A stretch of 64,000 nt of DNA from Poteriospumella lacustris (Eukaryota > Sar > Chrysophyceae > Chromulinales > Dinobryaceae). Of this stretch, positions 9,960 through 21,191 are shown piece by piece. The translations under genes were made by a program, and so were the position numbers. Under the pieces are notes generated by a model that worked only from the letters and a program-made list of their open reading frames with translations, had not been told where the DNA came from and did no database searches. The stretch lies in NCBI GenBank assembly GCA_008000375.1, contig SMOI01000091.1:5465-69464 (forward strand). Direction: 5' to 3'. Every line of letters begins with the position of its first letter. The first letter of the stretch is position 1.

Positions 9960-10806
9960 CTACCACTTCGCGAGAGCCCGGGAAGTAATACCACGTGAGT
10001 TCATGACAGTAGAGCGACCATCTTGATCAATGATATTGCCAGAATCGCCATCGAGAATGATAAGGGCGGGGATTCCACGAACACCAAATCGTTGGCCCAA
10101 GCTTTGCGCTGCTCCACGATCAGAGAAAGGGAGAGCTGCCCACGGCATCTCATCATAATACTCAGAAAATGAGCCTGGATCACGATCGGATGAAACAAAA
10201 ATGATTTCCAGGGCATTGGGGTCTTCGTCTTTCAAGGTTTGGTAGAACTCAGCGAGCATGGGCGTGAAGCTGCGGCAAGGAGGACACTAAACACAGATAT
10301 GGTGAATGATGTCGCGAAAAATGAGATAATATTGATATTCTTACCCAATGCGCGGAAAAGTAGAGACCAATGCGCTTCTTTCCTGCGAGAAAAGTGGTCG
10401 TATTCTTGTTTCCTCCCTTGGTGGTCAGAGAGCTGCCGAACAAAGAGGCCGCCCATGTATTAGAAACTTCAGACACGACGATTCCTCCATCTTTACCAAT
10501 AGTCACAACTTTATTGGCCGATCCTGCGGAACTTGCTGAAGCAGTGCTGGTCGAGGCCATCGTAGTGCCTTCCGAGACCTGTGCATGAAGCATATGACCG
10601 TTGGACAGGCCAGCTTCTTGAACCGTCATTGTGTCGGGCACGGCAGATGACTTCGAAGATTTTGCTTCCAAAGAAATGCTCCCCTCAATACGCGCACTGT
10701 GCTCACTAAGCAATCGCTCCTTGATTCGCAGAAAGTTATCAGTTGGCGCAACATCGTTCAGACGGTACGTTCCGACTTGTGTTCGAACTCGCAATGTGAT
10801 GCTCAT
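9960..10806 (-). CDS. Nucleoredoxin/tryparedoxin-like protein with N-terminal ubiquitin-like domain
   Basis: Exon 1 is 10345-10806 and exon 2 is 9960-10286, with a 58-nt intron. Splicing places the redox motif exactly across the junction: FSAHW|CPPCRSFTP. The product is about 262 aa. The C-terminal ~135 residues are a nucleoredoxin-type thioredoxin fold: WCPPC active site, the EIIFVSSDRD strand, the MPWAALPFSDR segment and the cis-Pro loop GVRGIPALIILD. It should be a thiol-disulfide oxidoreductase. Residues 1-75 (MSITLRVRTQVGTYRLNDVAP...) look like a beta-grasp domain of the Npl4/UBX ubiquitin-like sort, an inference from pattern only. A Ser/Thr/Ala linker separates the two. An upstream frame reaches 10941 but lacks a better start. 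A 52-codon ORF lies 38 bp upstream and could be an alternative first exon. Confidence 0.8.
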
Positions 10807-10843
10807 GGTAATGATACTTTCGCCAAAGAGAACGTATAAGTTA

Positions 10844-11002
10844 CTAAGGGGATGCGCGGTGCACTTCAAATGAGTTGTAATTTTTCTTGAGCACCTCGAA
10901 TGTCGACCGAACGGAAGACATCCATGCGGAAGAGAGTCCAAGAAAAATTCCTGCCACGATTGTGTGCACGATGATGATGAGGAAGAGCGTTTTGATTTTC
11001 AT
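10844..11002 (-). CDS. Small single-TM/signal-anchor ORF (52 aa)
   Basis: The frame begins ATG AAA ATC AAA ACG, with N-terminus MKIKTLFLIIIVHTIVAGIF, a clear hydrophobic signal or anchor helix, followed by about 30 soluble residues ending ...EVHRASP. It sits in the same orientation just 5' of the nucleoredoxin ATG. It may be a real micropeptide, an upstream ORF, or a cryptic first exon giving the redox protein an ER anchor. No family is recognised. Confidence 0.35.
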   Translation of the reverse strand: MKIKTLFLIIIVHTIVAGIFLGLSSAWMSSVRSTFEVLKKNYNSFEVHRASP

Positions 11003-11074
11003 ATTTCTGCTTGAGGTATTGTGTCCGTACGGGATAGAAAAGAGTGTAGTAAGTGTGCTGTAATATGGCGCTGC

Positions 11075-11895
11075 TTAAAAATACTTGAAAAGAGACAATA
11101 TGTTACACAGAATAATGAATGGCAAAGCAACTGCAAGGGCAAATTGGAAAGAGTCTGGAGGTCGAGTCAACAAGGAAAAAGCACTGAATACTTTGACGGT
11201 CACGCTTCGTTGTGGAACCTCAAACAGATCCCTGTGATTTTGATGCAGCAACTCGCAGATGGATGGAGAGGCAAAATTGTTTGACCTTTGGCTCAAAAAC
11301 ATCCGTTGTATCCGGCCAGAAAAGGCAATTCCATTGAAGTTGGCTGTGTCGCTGCCGAACCGTTGTGCAAGAGCTAGACGCCACTCAGATTCGTCACTTT
11401 TGTCTCCCAACGAAAGGTCCTTCAGCAATCGATTATCTGCAATCAGGACCAGATCAAGGTAGTGAGTGCTTCGATAATGATCGGCAAGTTGAAAGACGAA
11501 ATCTAAATTCCTAATGGTCTTTGCATCTAGCCCATGCAAATCGTCCACTACCAGCAAGCTTCGTGTCCCTTTATCCCCTATCTGAGTTTTTCTCACAAAA
11601 CTCTTCAAATTTACCGAATCTAATGCATGAATGCAGCTTTTTCTGCTGTATTCACTCACATCGAGTAGCTCAGTTTGGATAGTAGTCGCAATGAAGTCTG
11701 CATCACCAAAGACAAAATTGATGCTGTTTTCCATTTCCGCCGTTATAAGAGAGAACTTTTTCCCTGTGTAATGGTGGCAGACTTCAAAATGGTCCACGAT
11801 GTTGCAAATCATTACGACTTCGGAACTCCAAACTTGATGTGAGACCAACAACAAGCTGTCGTCATCGTCGTGTACCAATCCCAGACTTTCTGGGT
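11075..11895 (-). CDS. Unknown tail-anchored membrane protein (3' exon; 5' exon unresolved)
   Basis: An open frame of 273 codons, entered through a likely acceptor (ACACAG at 11896-11901, phase 1), ends in a hydrophobic helix FQFALAVALPFIILCNILSLF followed by KYF. This fits a tail-anchored or type I topology with a very short cytosolic end. The soluble part contains SLLVVDDLHGLDAKTI, resembling a Walker-B strand, and LDLVLIADNRLL, resembling a sensor strand; no Walker A is visible. A partner exon starting MRLTNLHLSSFLLAC at 12015 could supply a signal peptide through a weak donor. I recognise no family; an inactive AAA-like domain is only a suggestion. Confidence 0.5.
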
Positions 11896-12203
11896 CTGTG
11901 TATTTGCGTCAAAAAATGACGGTTGAAACGAAGTTTGCTTTGAACACGCTGGACGCTGGACATCGGAACGACAAGCCAGCAAAAATGATGATAAATGAAG
12001 ATTTGTCAACCTCATTGCATGAGCAGGGATTCATTGCTGAAGAGATTGGCGTGAGTGTTGTCGAAAGATTTGATCCCAGCTATTTGCAGCTACGCCTTGT
12101 GTTCTGCCATCTGATATTCTGATCTTGTCAGCGACTTCTGATCTTGTGTTCTGGTTTTCACCGCTTGGCCGCAGCTTGGTGAATTTACAACGTCGGTAAA
12201 AAC

Positions 12204-15200
12204 ATGGAAGGAGTTCTAAAGCAACAAATTGTGGCCCCTGATGGGATGTACACCTGGCAGCGCAAGCTCTTTCGCATCGACGAATATGGAAACTTTCTCG
12301 TCAAAGCAACCAACGGAAGCGATGATGCCGTTCGTCTTCCTTTATCGGGCGCAAAATATGCCAAAGAGTGGGCGTTTTCTTCAGCAATATCGGGATATGG
12401 ATTTGATATCATTTGGTCGAATGATGATGTCTGGAGTTTGCTCGTGGACGATGAGAATAGCTGTCTGAAATGGGTAGCGGCCATCAATGCCGCCATCAGG
12501 GCCCAAAAGACAGGAGAACTTCCGCATGATGGGCATGAATCCGGCGTTCGAAGTAGTCGTGATGGAATTGCGTCCGTGGGAATGCATCAAGCTCCGGAAG
12601 ACGAATATGCCATGCGAACAATCGAGAAGCACCAGCAGTTTTTGGCTGCGGCCTCTCAAAGCTCCTTGAACACAACGCAGCCGTACAATGATGTAGCATA
12701 TTCCAGTGGACACCAAACAATGGCTGATTCGATGCGAAAGTCGCGCGAAAGAGATACAGGTGGAGGATATTTTGATGATTTGCCGACGGACATTAAGCAG
12801 TTGCGCTCTCTGCAGCCGACCTCGCAGTTGCAATCGGCCGGACAGCATCGCAGTCGCTACGAGGGTCATTCACACAGCGCCTCTGGATCTCATGCTTATG
12901 CTCATGCTCAAGGTCCATATGGAGATGATGCTGATTCTCACCAAGAAGATGGTGAAAGTCAACAGTCACAGCCATCCTACGCACCGGCGCTGGATTCTTC
13001 GCGTCATACGGCCAGCCTTCCGAGCTCTATTGTCTCTGGGGGAGGAGGAGCGATCCATGCGGAACAACAGTCATCCTATCGACCATCATCTGCTGGAGGC
13101 GCGGTCAATACCAGCCAGTCCCACATGGATTACTTCCGTTCTGATGTATCGAAGGCACTTTTCGATCAAACGGGTGCGTCCCTCTTCGATGTCCCACCTC
13201 CACCCGCACCCACCGGTGCACCAACCCCAAATCCAACCCCCGCGGTGCGTACGGATCAACAGCGCAATGATTATTTGGACAATATGAGAAGCATCTTCGC
13301 CTCTACAAAGAAATCCCTGGTCGATACCGAGCACGAGTTGGCCTCCCTCCGATCAAGTCAACCACACCCCGACCATTTGTCGCTACAAATCAGGTAATGC
13401 TCTTTTTTTTTCATCGCAACGAAGATGAAACAAGTGGGTGATTCTGACGTTGGTAAATGTGATTTGTAGATGCCAACATTTGGAACAACAGCTGCAAGTG
13501 AAAGAACAAGAAGTTGAACGTGCGCAACGTGAACTGTATCAAACGAAGCTGGATTTCGAAGATCGCGTCAAGAAGCTGAACGATGAATTGGACGCCTTCC
13601 GAACACGCGAACATGATATTTTAGCGGTAAGTACCGACTGCTTCTCTCTTTTTTTCCTTTTCTTCTCGCCCAGAGCAACGCCTTATCCTTCTGTCTGTCT
13701 CTACTCCCCCCTCCCCCGCACATCCGTCGCATTTCGTAGAAATTCAAACAGGAGATTGACCATCGTGTCTTGCGCGCTTCCAATGAGAATAGCAGTTACT
13801 TCGAAGCCTCGCTGAAATCATTGAAGGCTCAACACCAACGAGAATTGCGCCTGTTACAAGATGAATTGAACGAGGAGCGCAAGAAGTATGTGTGGATGCT
13901 ACCGTGTGTCGTGACTGGCTTTGCTAACGCTTACTCTGTCTCTGTCTCTGTTCTCCCGTTTCTTTTTTCTACAGTGGTACGACCCAGGTCGAGAAAGAAA
14001 TTACCTTACGCAAGCGGGCGGAAACCCATGATGCGAGTTTACGGAAAGAGTTGATGCAAGCGCAAGATCGAATTGCAGCGTTGGAGATTGATCTACAACG
14101 CACACAAGTCACCACCGAATCCGCGCAGTCCTCATGGTCCCGTGAGAAATCGCGACTGGTTGCGGAATATACGCATCAAATCCAACAATTGACGGCAGAA
14201 AAGGAAGCGATCGAGCTAGATGCCCAACGTCAAGTGCAAGCCAAAGTCCAAGAAATGAACAAGAAATGGGAAACGTCGATTCAAACCTTGAAAGGCCACG
14301 AAATGGAATTGACGCGTCAACAATGGGAAAGTGAACATGCACGTTCGCTCATTGAATTGCAAAAGAAATGTCAACGGGATATTGAAAGTGTTCGCAGTGA
14401 AGAACGTACCTTGGCCGCCCAAGAAATTGAATCGTTGCGTGGCGCGTTCTTGCAACGGGAACGTCAAACGACACAAGATCTGATCGAATTGGAAAAACTC
14501 CATGCGAAACGTGTCCAACAACTGGAATTCCAATACCAACAAGAGAAAACGGCCAACGAACAATTGAAACAACGGTTGAATGACTTGTTGTTGGACCAAG
14601 ATCGTCGTCACCACGATACCCTGTATCAATCCGACGCGTGGCAACGTAAAAACCATGAGATGACGTTGCAGTGTGACCAATTGAAACGGGATCTCAAATC
14701 CATGCAAGAAGACGTGGCGAACAGCAAAGCTGGTGAAAACAATGCACGAGAGCAATTGCGTCAACTGTCCATGGAAATGAAATTGTTGCAAGCGGAACGT
14801 GCGGAATTGCAACGGCAAGCGACGGGGCATGGGGTAGAGGTATCCCAATGGAAACAAGTGGTGCAAGAACAAGAAAAGAACTACCATGCGATTGAAACCA
14901 CCGCGCGGGTGGCCAAGGAAGAAATCGCCTTCTTAGAACATGAAAATCATCGATTGAAAACGGAAAATGCGAAGCTACGGTTCGATCTGGAAAAAGCCGA
15001 TCGGTTGATTTATGGTGTGAGTCAACACCAGGCGGATCCCAAACGATCGTACCCAATGAAACTGGATGCCAAATTCCATGAAGCTGCTGGGACGGCTGCC
15101 TCTTCCGGAGCACCAAGTAGTGGGAATGGAATGAATACGTCGGCGATCAGTAACGCTGGCACCACGGTCTTCGGTACAGCGACTCAAGCGACACCATCGA

Positions 15201-15442
15201 GACAAGCTACCCCATCGCAGCGACCACCAACGGTACCTGGTAGTGCAACCAGCGCCACTGGAACCAGTAAACTTGGCCTTGAGACGACGGTATTGCCTCA
15301 TTCTCGTCACAGTTTCCATCGTCATACGCTTCATTCTCCAACGGAGTCGAATCGTAGCCGCAGTCCTCGACGTTTATCCCCTACCCATGCATCCGCAACC
15401 TTCAGCAGTGCCTCACGGTCGGCGAGTGCGAAGCGACGATAA
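12204..15442 (+). CDS. PH-domain coiled-coil protein
   Basis: Four exons: 12204-13393, 13470-13626, 13740-13885 and 13975-15442. The introns are 76, 113 and 89 nt, with phases consistent throughout, for about 986 aa. Residues 1-100 form a pleckstrin-homology domain (MEGVLKQQ...YTWQRKLFRI, ending in the Trp-containing helix SCLKWVAAINAAIR). A Ser/Gln/His-rich disordered segment of about 270 residues with a proline cluster (PPPPAPTGAPTPNPTPA) follows. Then comes about 500 residues of almost uninterrupted coiled coil that the introns interrupt. The C-terminus is Ser/Arg-rich (RSRSPRRLSP...). It is probably a membrane- or phosphoinositide-linked structural or tethering protein; a centrosome or basal-body role is possible but unproven. 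All exon joins restore heptad-like sequence (LSLQIR|CQHLEQQLQV). Confidence 0.88.
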
Positions 15443-15965
15443 ATGCTGCGGTCCTCTACTTCATCATTGCAACTTCTTGAAGTCCAGATATGAACCAGCA
15501 CGCGTCCATCGGTCGTTCGTATTTGTAGTTTTGACTCTGCTGCGCCATACTGCTGTGAAGACTTGCACCTCTTTCTTTCTCTCTATTTTTGCCGGTTCTT
15601 GCACAACGCCTTCTGCTGCTTGTTTGTTTGTTTGTTTGTTTGCTTTTGCGCATTTGCTACTTATTGTATGCGGTGGTTGTGGTCAGTGCCGTTGGTTGTT
15701 TTACGTTTCTATTGTTTTTCTTTTTTTTCGCGTTCCAGCAGGCATGAGTGCGGACGTTCTCGGCGGTCGCATGAAACTTTCACACAGGGAATACATGCAT
15801 GCCATGCTGTGCTGTGTGAATGATCTGCACGGCCTGAAACGCACCGCTGTTGTTGTCGGTTTTAGTGAGTGTGTTTCCTTTTCGTAATTAGCTTCCATTC
15901 TTAAGAAGAAAAAACATCACAAGTAGAAGTGGATCTACATCCGACGAAAAAGAAAATGAAACGAA
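15443..15965. other. Convergent intergenic region with (TTTG)n microsatellite
   Basis: A tail-to-tail gap between the PH-domain gene and the aspartylglucosaminidase gene, pyrimidine-rich on the plus strand. It includes a TTTG microsatellite at about 15620-15642. Long open frames here are not coding-like. It presumably holds both 3' UTRs. Confidence 0.5.
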
Positions 15966-17041
15966 TCAGATCATGGCACCATCAACGCTGGCTTCCAAGA
16001 TTTGTGGTTCGCTGGTTTCTCCTTCACGCCAATAAGACACAGGGAAATAAGGTGTACCTCGATGGGGATTGGAAGCATCAATAGTAGATGCCGCGCCGAT
16101 ATTGCCATGGATATCCATCGCCACTACACCAACGGTCAACGTCGAATGCATGGTTTGCTTCCCTTGCGGACGAGGAATATGCTGCAATCGCGAGATGGCC
16201 AACCGGCACGCTTCTTGAACGTTTTGCCCGTTCCTCAAGTACTCAACGACTAAAAAGCTCAAACAAACGCGCATAATCTGCAGGCAAACACCAGATCGGG
16301 TTACTATGACGTTCACCGATGATGAAAAGTTCAGTCCCTACCTCTTCACCGTCTCCGGTTGCCACAGCAGCACCAACTTGGCCATCACAATACAAGCCAC
16401 TGCCAATAACAGGAGAATCACCAACTCGCCCAGGCCATTTAAATTTCCATCTTTTGGAGCGATCAGAACAGTGACAACAAAATCAAGTGCTTGGGAACTT
16501 ACCCCGATGTGGAAGTACCCACGGCCAGATTTCCACTTTTATCCAAACAAATGAAGCCTACGGTGTCGTGAGAATCTTCCTTGGCCACAATCTCTCTGGA
16601 TCGCATCCATTCCTCCCATTCGGCCTTCACACTCTCCAGGAGAACATTCTCTTTGGCGAAACCCTGCTCAAAAGCCCACAATCGAGCCCCTTCACCCACC
16701 AGAATGTTGTGAGGTGATCGTTCAAGAACCGATCGTGCCACAGAAATTGGTCGTGATATATCGCTTAAGCCCATTACAGCGCCATATCGGCATTCATGAT
16801 CCATTACGGCAGCATCAAGCTCCATGAAACCTTTCGCATTTGGGAAACCACCAACTCCAACAAAATATTGATCCCGAGTGTCCAATTCAACAGCATTGAT
16901 ACCATACTCGACGGCATCAAGTGCCGAACTGCTTGCCAAAAGATTTGGAATGACTCTATTCACAGCAATTCTACCAAAATCCCATGTTGCTGCCATGCAG
17001 GCACGTCCAGATCGAGACTGACATCCTAGGAAGCCACTCAT
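15966..17041 (-). CDS. AGA: N4-(beta-N-acetylglucosaminyl)-L-asparaginase (aspartylglucosaminidase)
   Basis: Three exons, 16503-17041, 16342-16450 and 15966-16277, with introns of 52 and 64 nt, give about 319 aa. The enzyme cleaves the GlcNAc-Asn bond during glycoprotein breakdown and is an Ntn-hydrolase activated by self-cleavage. The autoproteolysis/nucleophile motif [10 protein letters not shown] is present, with Thr as the expected catalytic residue. [25 protein letters not shown] spans the first splice and matches the family's substrate-binding loop; [14 protein letters not shown] spans the second. The N-terminal part [15 protein letters not shown] is also typical. Family members are normally lysosomal, yet the ATG at 17041 ([12 protein letters not shown]) shows no signal peptide, so a short 5' exon may be missing. 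Head-to-head with MMADHC. Confidence 0.92.
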
Positions 17042-17437
17042 CTTTGTCTATCAGTCCAATCTTGTTCCTAACATGTTCTCTTCATTTTCTGCGATTCTTC
17101 TGGACCATTCATCTCACTTTCCATGCAAGATCTGAAAAAGAACGTCAAGAACGTTGACAATCCCGGCGGGGTTGGTTCTCTCTGTCGAGATGTCCAAAAA
17201 CTGTAACGCCTGCATTTGCACTGCCGCAGCAGCAGTGTGCAGCGGAAGTGGGCGACGTGGCGGCGCCGCGGCTCGTGGGCATCATCATTCCTATCTCGAC
17301 AACCGACCAATTTAATGGATGCAACGTGACCATGTCCATATGAAAGGAATTCGCTGGTTTAACTTATTCATATCATTATTGACTTGATACAAATAGACGT
17401 TCAAGTATTGTTGTTGTTGAACAACTCCATACACACA
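17042..17437. promoter_or_regulatory. Divergent region between AGA and MMADHC
   Basis: About 396 bp between two outward-facing starts, with a GC-rich island (GGCGACGTGGCGGCGCCGCG) near 17248-17270 that stands out from AT-rich flanks and may be a core promoter. No gene was called. Confidence 0.4.
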
Positions 17438-18278
17438 ATGAGTAGGAAGAATATTTCGACGGTCTATGGCCCCCAGAAGGTCGCTGTCCCTTGCATTGAA
17501 GAAATCAATACCGAGGATGGCAAAACGGAGACAGAGGAAGAAGTTCAAATTGAAGTGTCTGTACACTCCGTTTCATCCAAGTCCTATATTCGGGAGCTGC
17601 GCGAAGTGTTTCCTTCCTGGACAATTTCTTCATCGGCAACAGTAATTACCACAATGCAAAATGCAGCGATCGATCTGGTTGGAATAGGGTCACAGTTGGC
17701 CGAGGAGAAGGACGTTCTTTTGGAAAGGGTAATCAAATTTCTGACCCATAATTGAATCTCCGAGATCGTTCTGACATTTGCTGTCCATAGTTCGTTTTGG
17801 TGGCAAAGAAAATTTGCGCCGCGTTGGAAAAGGAAGGTTACTCAGCTGATTTTATTGACCCATGCTCCGGCTTACCTGTAAGTCGTTTGTGTTTCAATCA
17901 AAAGAGTCATTTTGAGCATCGTTAACTGGTGTTGACTATTTGTAGGGCATTTGCCTGGACGGAAACATCGTTTTCAATGAGGTTCAAAGTGCACAAATTT
18001 TATTGGGCTACAAGTAAGCGTGAGAGATTTTATTTTGATGCCGAGTAGTCTCTCTAACCGGACTGGTTTGACAGGGTCATGAATGTTGGTTGTTGCAAAG
18101 TCATCATGCATCCAGAATGGGGATCGGTAAGGGCTGCGCGTCAACTTTGCGGTACACTTGTCTCATCAAAACGATATGGGGAAATGATTTCATATAGGCC
18201 GTTTATCCTGCTTCTATGGTTACCTTAGCACCTGCCGAAATAGTCGTGAGATGCGTTGAAGATGTCTGCAGGTCGTAG
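17438..18278 (+). CDS. MMADHC: MMADHC/CblD-like cobalamin trafficking protein
   Basis: Five exons: 17438-17728, 17791-17877, 17946-18013, 18075-18126 and 18198-18278, with introns of 60-71 nt. All phases agree, about 192 aa. In animals MMADHC routes cobalamin from MMACHC to methionine synthase (cytosol) or methylmalonyl-CoA mutase (mitochondrion). Diagnostic strings, each completed by splicing, are EKEGYSADFIDPCSGLP (family AEGYWADFIDPSSGL) and NVGCCKVIMHPEWGS (family DLGCCKVIRHSLWG). FPSWTISSSATVITTMQ also matches. It is shorter than the ~296-aa human protein, mainly at the N-terminus, and lacks an obvious mitochondrial presequence. This implies a B12-dependent enzyme in the organism. Confidence 0.9.
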
Positions 18279-18406
18279 TGCATATTCTCAGAAGCACATC
18301 TTTGCCCGCAGTGTAAATACGATTTTATCGATTATTTTGTGTCCTGTGAACTTAAATTAAATCCTGCACTTCCGTTGCATATTTGACTATTGACCATAGT
18401 TTGGTA

Positions 18407-19020
18407 TTACGTAGCGAGCGGATTCGCGTGAATAATAATCCTCTCTATAACGATGTCATCTACGGGTTTGTTCTTTTTACCCACGGGGGCTCTTTCAATT
18501 GCATCCAGGACGTCGAATCCATCAATAACCTGGCCGAAAATAGTGTTTTGATTGTTTAAATGCGGTTGCGGGCCGAAACAAATGAAAAACTGCGACGCAT
18601 TTGTGTCTGGTCCAATATTTGCAAAGGAAACTACTCCGCGCTTGTCTGAAATTATTTACGGGGAAGAAAATGATAATGAAAAAGTATAGATTCAATGGCA
18701 AAGACCTTACCATGTCTTAAATCCTGGTGAAACTCATCGATGAAGGGTTTTCCCCATATGCTTTCACCACCTTTTCCCGTACCCGTCGGATCTCCAGCCT
18801 GCGTTATAAATCCTTTAATGTTTCTGTGGAAACGTGTGTTGTCGTAGTAATTGGAAGCTGCCAAAGCTAAGAAATTGAAGGACGCATTGGGAACGAGATC
18901 GCAGAAAATTCTATCGATCAAAAGAACACACTATCAGTCCCAGACCAGCACAGAAGCGAGTTCATCGCACACTTACTCCATTTTGATCCGTCCAAGACTA
19001 GTAACTAGCGTTACTGACAT
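18407..19020 (-). CDS. PPIL3: Cyclophilin-type peptidyl-prolyl isomerase, PPIL3-like
   Basis: Three exons, 18977-19020, 18711-18910 and 18407-18645, with introns of 66 and 65 nt, give 160 aa, equal to the usual PPIL3 length. PPIL3 is a single-domain spliceosome-associated cyclophilin. Motifs: [80 protein letters not shown] and the C-terminal IIHANP. The catalytic Arg of FHR and the GDPTGTGxGGxSI loop are intact. In the active-site region the tryptophan typical of CypA is replaced, as in other PPIL3 proteins. Tail-to-tail with MMADHC (128 bp). Confidence 0.95.
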
Positions 19021-19590
19021 TTCTTTTCGACAAAATGCTAAGTTGTTGAATCTGGGTAAACGTTGAATAGCTCTGCAGATGAGACGATGAGACGATGAAC
19101 GATGAGACTAAGTACAACACAGAAGTACCAAGAACGCTTCGAATTGCCGATTTACAACCGACAAAATCTTACTTCTCCTTCAGAAATTCAGATCAAACAC
19201 AAATGACATCCATTGTATGACAATTGCAGCCTCTTTTCTTTCATCCTCGAGTTGGACCAACCAATAAACGAACAAATAGAGTGTTTATTTACACGACGAC
19301 GATGACAACGCCGTCGCAAGAGTTTCGAAAGTCCGTGTTTGCCGAAGATAAAGTCGTAGCAACGACTTTTTGTCCGTGTTTTTTTCCCCTTCCCCTTCGT
19401 CCACGATTTGGGATTCCTGCCAATCCCCTTCCGTCTCCCAGCTCTCGCTGGACAAACGAGTCCTCAAAGTCTCACGAAGCTTCACAACTCAATTGCGTCA
19501 CTGAGGCGGCTTTGTGTAGTTCCCGTTCCCATATTTTGCTCTTTGCCTATCAAGTTTTCCCGCCAAAGGGAGTGTTTTTCTGTTTTTTAA
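19021..19590. promoter_or_regulatory. Divergent region between PPIL3 and kinase gene
   Basis: A 570-bp gap between divergent starts. It contains pyrimidine-rich tracts (TTTTTTCCCCTTCCCCTTCG near 19379-19398) and a near-tandem GATGAGAC/GATGAAC run at 19078-19108. Short open frames here are not convincing. Confidence 0.35.
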
Positions 19591-20865
19591 ATGTGTTCTC
19601 AAAGAGATTTCATCTGTGAAATCCAGCAGCGGCTCAAAGGGGTTCAGATCCACCAAGCTGAGACCACGAGCATCAATATCAACGAAAATGGCCTGGTGAA
19701 GGCTACCTCTGTTATTTCTTCCTCATCTGGACGAATTTATAAGTTGGATGCGAAGATCGACGATGTCCAGAAAGGACTTGGTGTCGTTCGAAAGGCCTTC
19801 GAGCTGAGAAAGGAAAGCATGGCACTTGATTATCAATGCCCTCTTGCTGTCAAGATTTACCCAGTAGCCCATCTTCGAAGTAGTCGAGTGGGTGATGACT
19901 TCATTCAAGAGATCGCCAACCACTCGCTGGCATCCAAATTGGCAACTGAGAACTTCATCGAAGGAATCGTTCCGTTTTTGGAGTGTATTTTCAATGATGA
20001 CTGTCTGATGATGGTCATGCCTTTCTACAATCGAAAGGATCTTTTTTATTATTTAACGCAGAATAGTGGACTCATTCCAGTGGATGAGGTGAAGCCGATC
20101 TTCAGGCGGCTTGTGAATGCAGTTGCCATGCTTCACGAGAATGGCTACATTCATCGCGACATTTCTTGCGAAAACATTTATTTTCATTCCGAATCGGAGT
20201 TATCTAACTCCTCCGAGTCGTGCAAACGATTGAAGAAGGAGTTGGACAATACGTTCGATTTGGGAGACTTCGGAATGAGCAGCGAAGTTGCCGCAGTTTC
20301 AACTTTGTCGCAAGATCTTGGAAAGCCGTCGTATAAGTCTCCGCAGTTAGTTTCTAAGACGCTCGCGTCGGCTGAGGATTGGAAATCGAATGATGTATGG
20401 GGTTTGGGTGTTGTTCTGTACTTATTGTTGATGAAGGCTTTTCCTTTTTCACAAGCAAGAACCCAAGACCCTCTATTTCTTGATCGTGTAGTTAAAGGAA
20501 AGTTCGAGTTTCGTGCAAGACAAGAGCTGTCCAGATCTTGCTATGATCCCCATCGCAAGGATATGGAAGAGAGACTGCTTGGACTTCAGCTAGTTCAACG
20601 CATTCTTGCACTTAAAATCGAAGATCGTCCTTCTGCAGCTACACTTCGCGTTGACCCTTGGTTGAAGGAGGATTTCGCCTCAGTTTTCAAGAATCCTCCA
20701 GCTTTCTGTGGCAATTTTGCTTTTAATCCTCCCACAGAAATGCAGCAACAGTTTGTTTTATTAATGGACGAGGCCGTTGCGCATGAGCGAATTGCAATCG
20801 CTGAGAGCCTTGCGGATGCGACGTCCTCCAGCGAACCGGGCAGTAACACCCACGAAGCTGCGTAG
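19591..20865 (+). CDS. Divergent Ser/Thr protein kinase
   Basis: A single exon of 424 aa. Kinase landmarks: VAIK-like LAVKIYP (Lys), PFYNRKDLFYYL hinge region, catalytic loop HRDISCEN, DLGDFGMS for the DFG magnesium loop, KPSYKSPQ where APE is expected, and DVWGLGVVLYLLLM for subdomain IX. HRD Asp, Asn and DFG Asp are all present, so catalysis is possible. The glycine-rich loop is not recognisable (SGRIYKLDAKIDDVQKGLG...), and APE is replaced by SPQ. Subdomain VIb to VII carries an extra ~35-residue Ser/Lys insert. Substrates are unknown. The ATG at 19591 opens the frame; an earlier exon cannot be excluded. Confidence 0.8.
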   Translation: MCSQRDFICEIQQRLKGVQIHQAETTSININENGLVKATSVISSSSGRIYKLDAKIDDVQKGLGVVRKAFELRKESMALDYQCPLAVKIYPVAHLRSSRVGDDFIQEIANHSLASKLATENFIEGIVPFLECIFNDDCLMMVMPFYNRKDLFYYLTQNSGLIPVDEVKPIFRRLVNAVAMLHENGYIHRDISCENIYFHSESELSNSSESCKRLKKELDNTFDLGDFGMSSEVAAVSTLSQDLGKPSYKSPQLVSKTLASAEDWKSNDVWGLGVVLYLLLMKAFPFSQARTQDPLFLDRVVKGKFEFRARQELSRSCYDPHRKDMEERLLGLQLVQRILALKIEDRPSAATLRVDPWLKEDFASVFKNPPAFCGNFAFNPPTEMQQQFVLLMDEAVAHERIAIAESLADATSSSEPGSNTHEAA

Positions 20866-21191
20866 CACGAGTAACCTCTCGCTCTTTTCATTTTGCTATC
20901 TGCCCGTCCCGTCTTTCATTTTAGCTCACCATTTTCATTTTTGCCAGAAAGAATTGTTGTAAGTTTTTGTACCTGTTGTTGTATATTTGATCGGTCGTTG
21001 TCTGACTGTACTGACTCCTGCGGCTTGAAGCCGACTGTGCGTTTCTCTTATTCAGGTGTTGTGATAATCTTTAAATAAAAACCGATTCCTCACTTATCCG
21101 ACTGTCGTCCGAGAGGGACGTTCCATTCGTCCCACGGATGTGTTCGAAACTTGCATGGAGAAAGAACGTTCGAAATCCGGGAAGGCATTAG
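20866..21191. other. 3' region downstream of kinase gene
   Basis: T-rich sequence without a supportable gene; an ATAAAAAC stretch near 21075 could serve as a polyadenylation region. It grades into a coding-like relic at 21192. Confidence 0.35.

Noticed and set aside
12381-12869. 162-codon minus frame within the PH-domain exon
   Set aside because: Shadow of the PH-domain coding strand.
15243-15887. 214-codon plus-strand frame over the end of the PH-domain gene
   Set aside because: It overlaps the real C-terminus in another frame and then runs through pyrimidine-rich 3' sequence; the translation is Cys/Phe-rich and not protein-like.
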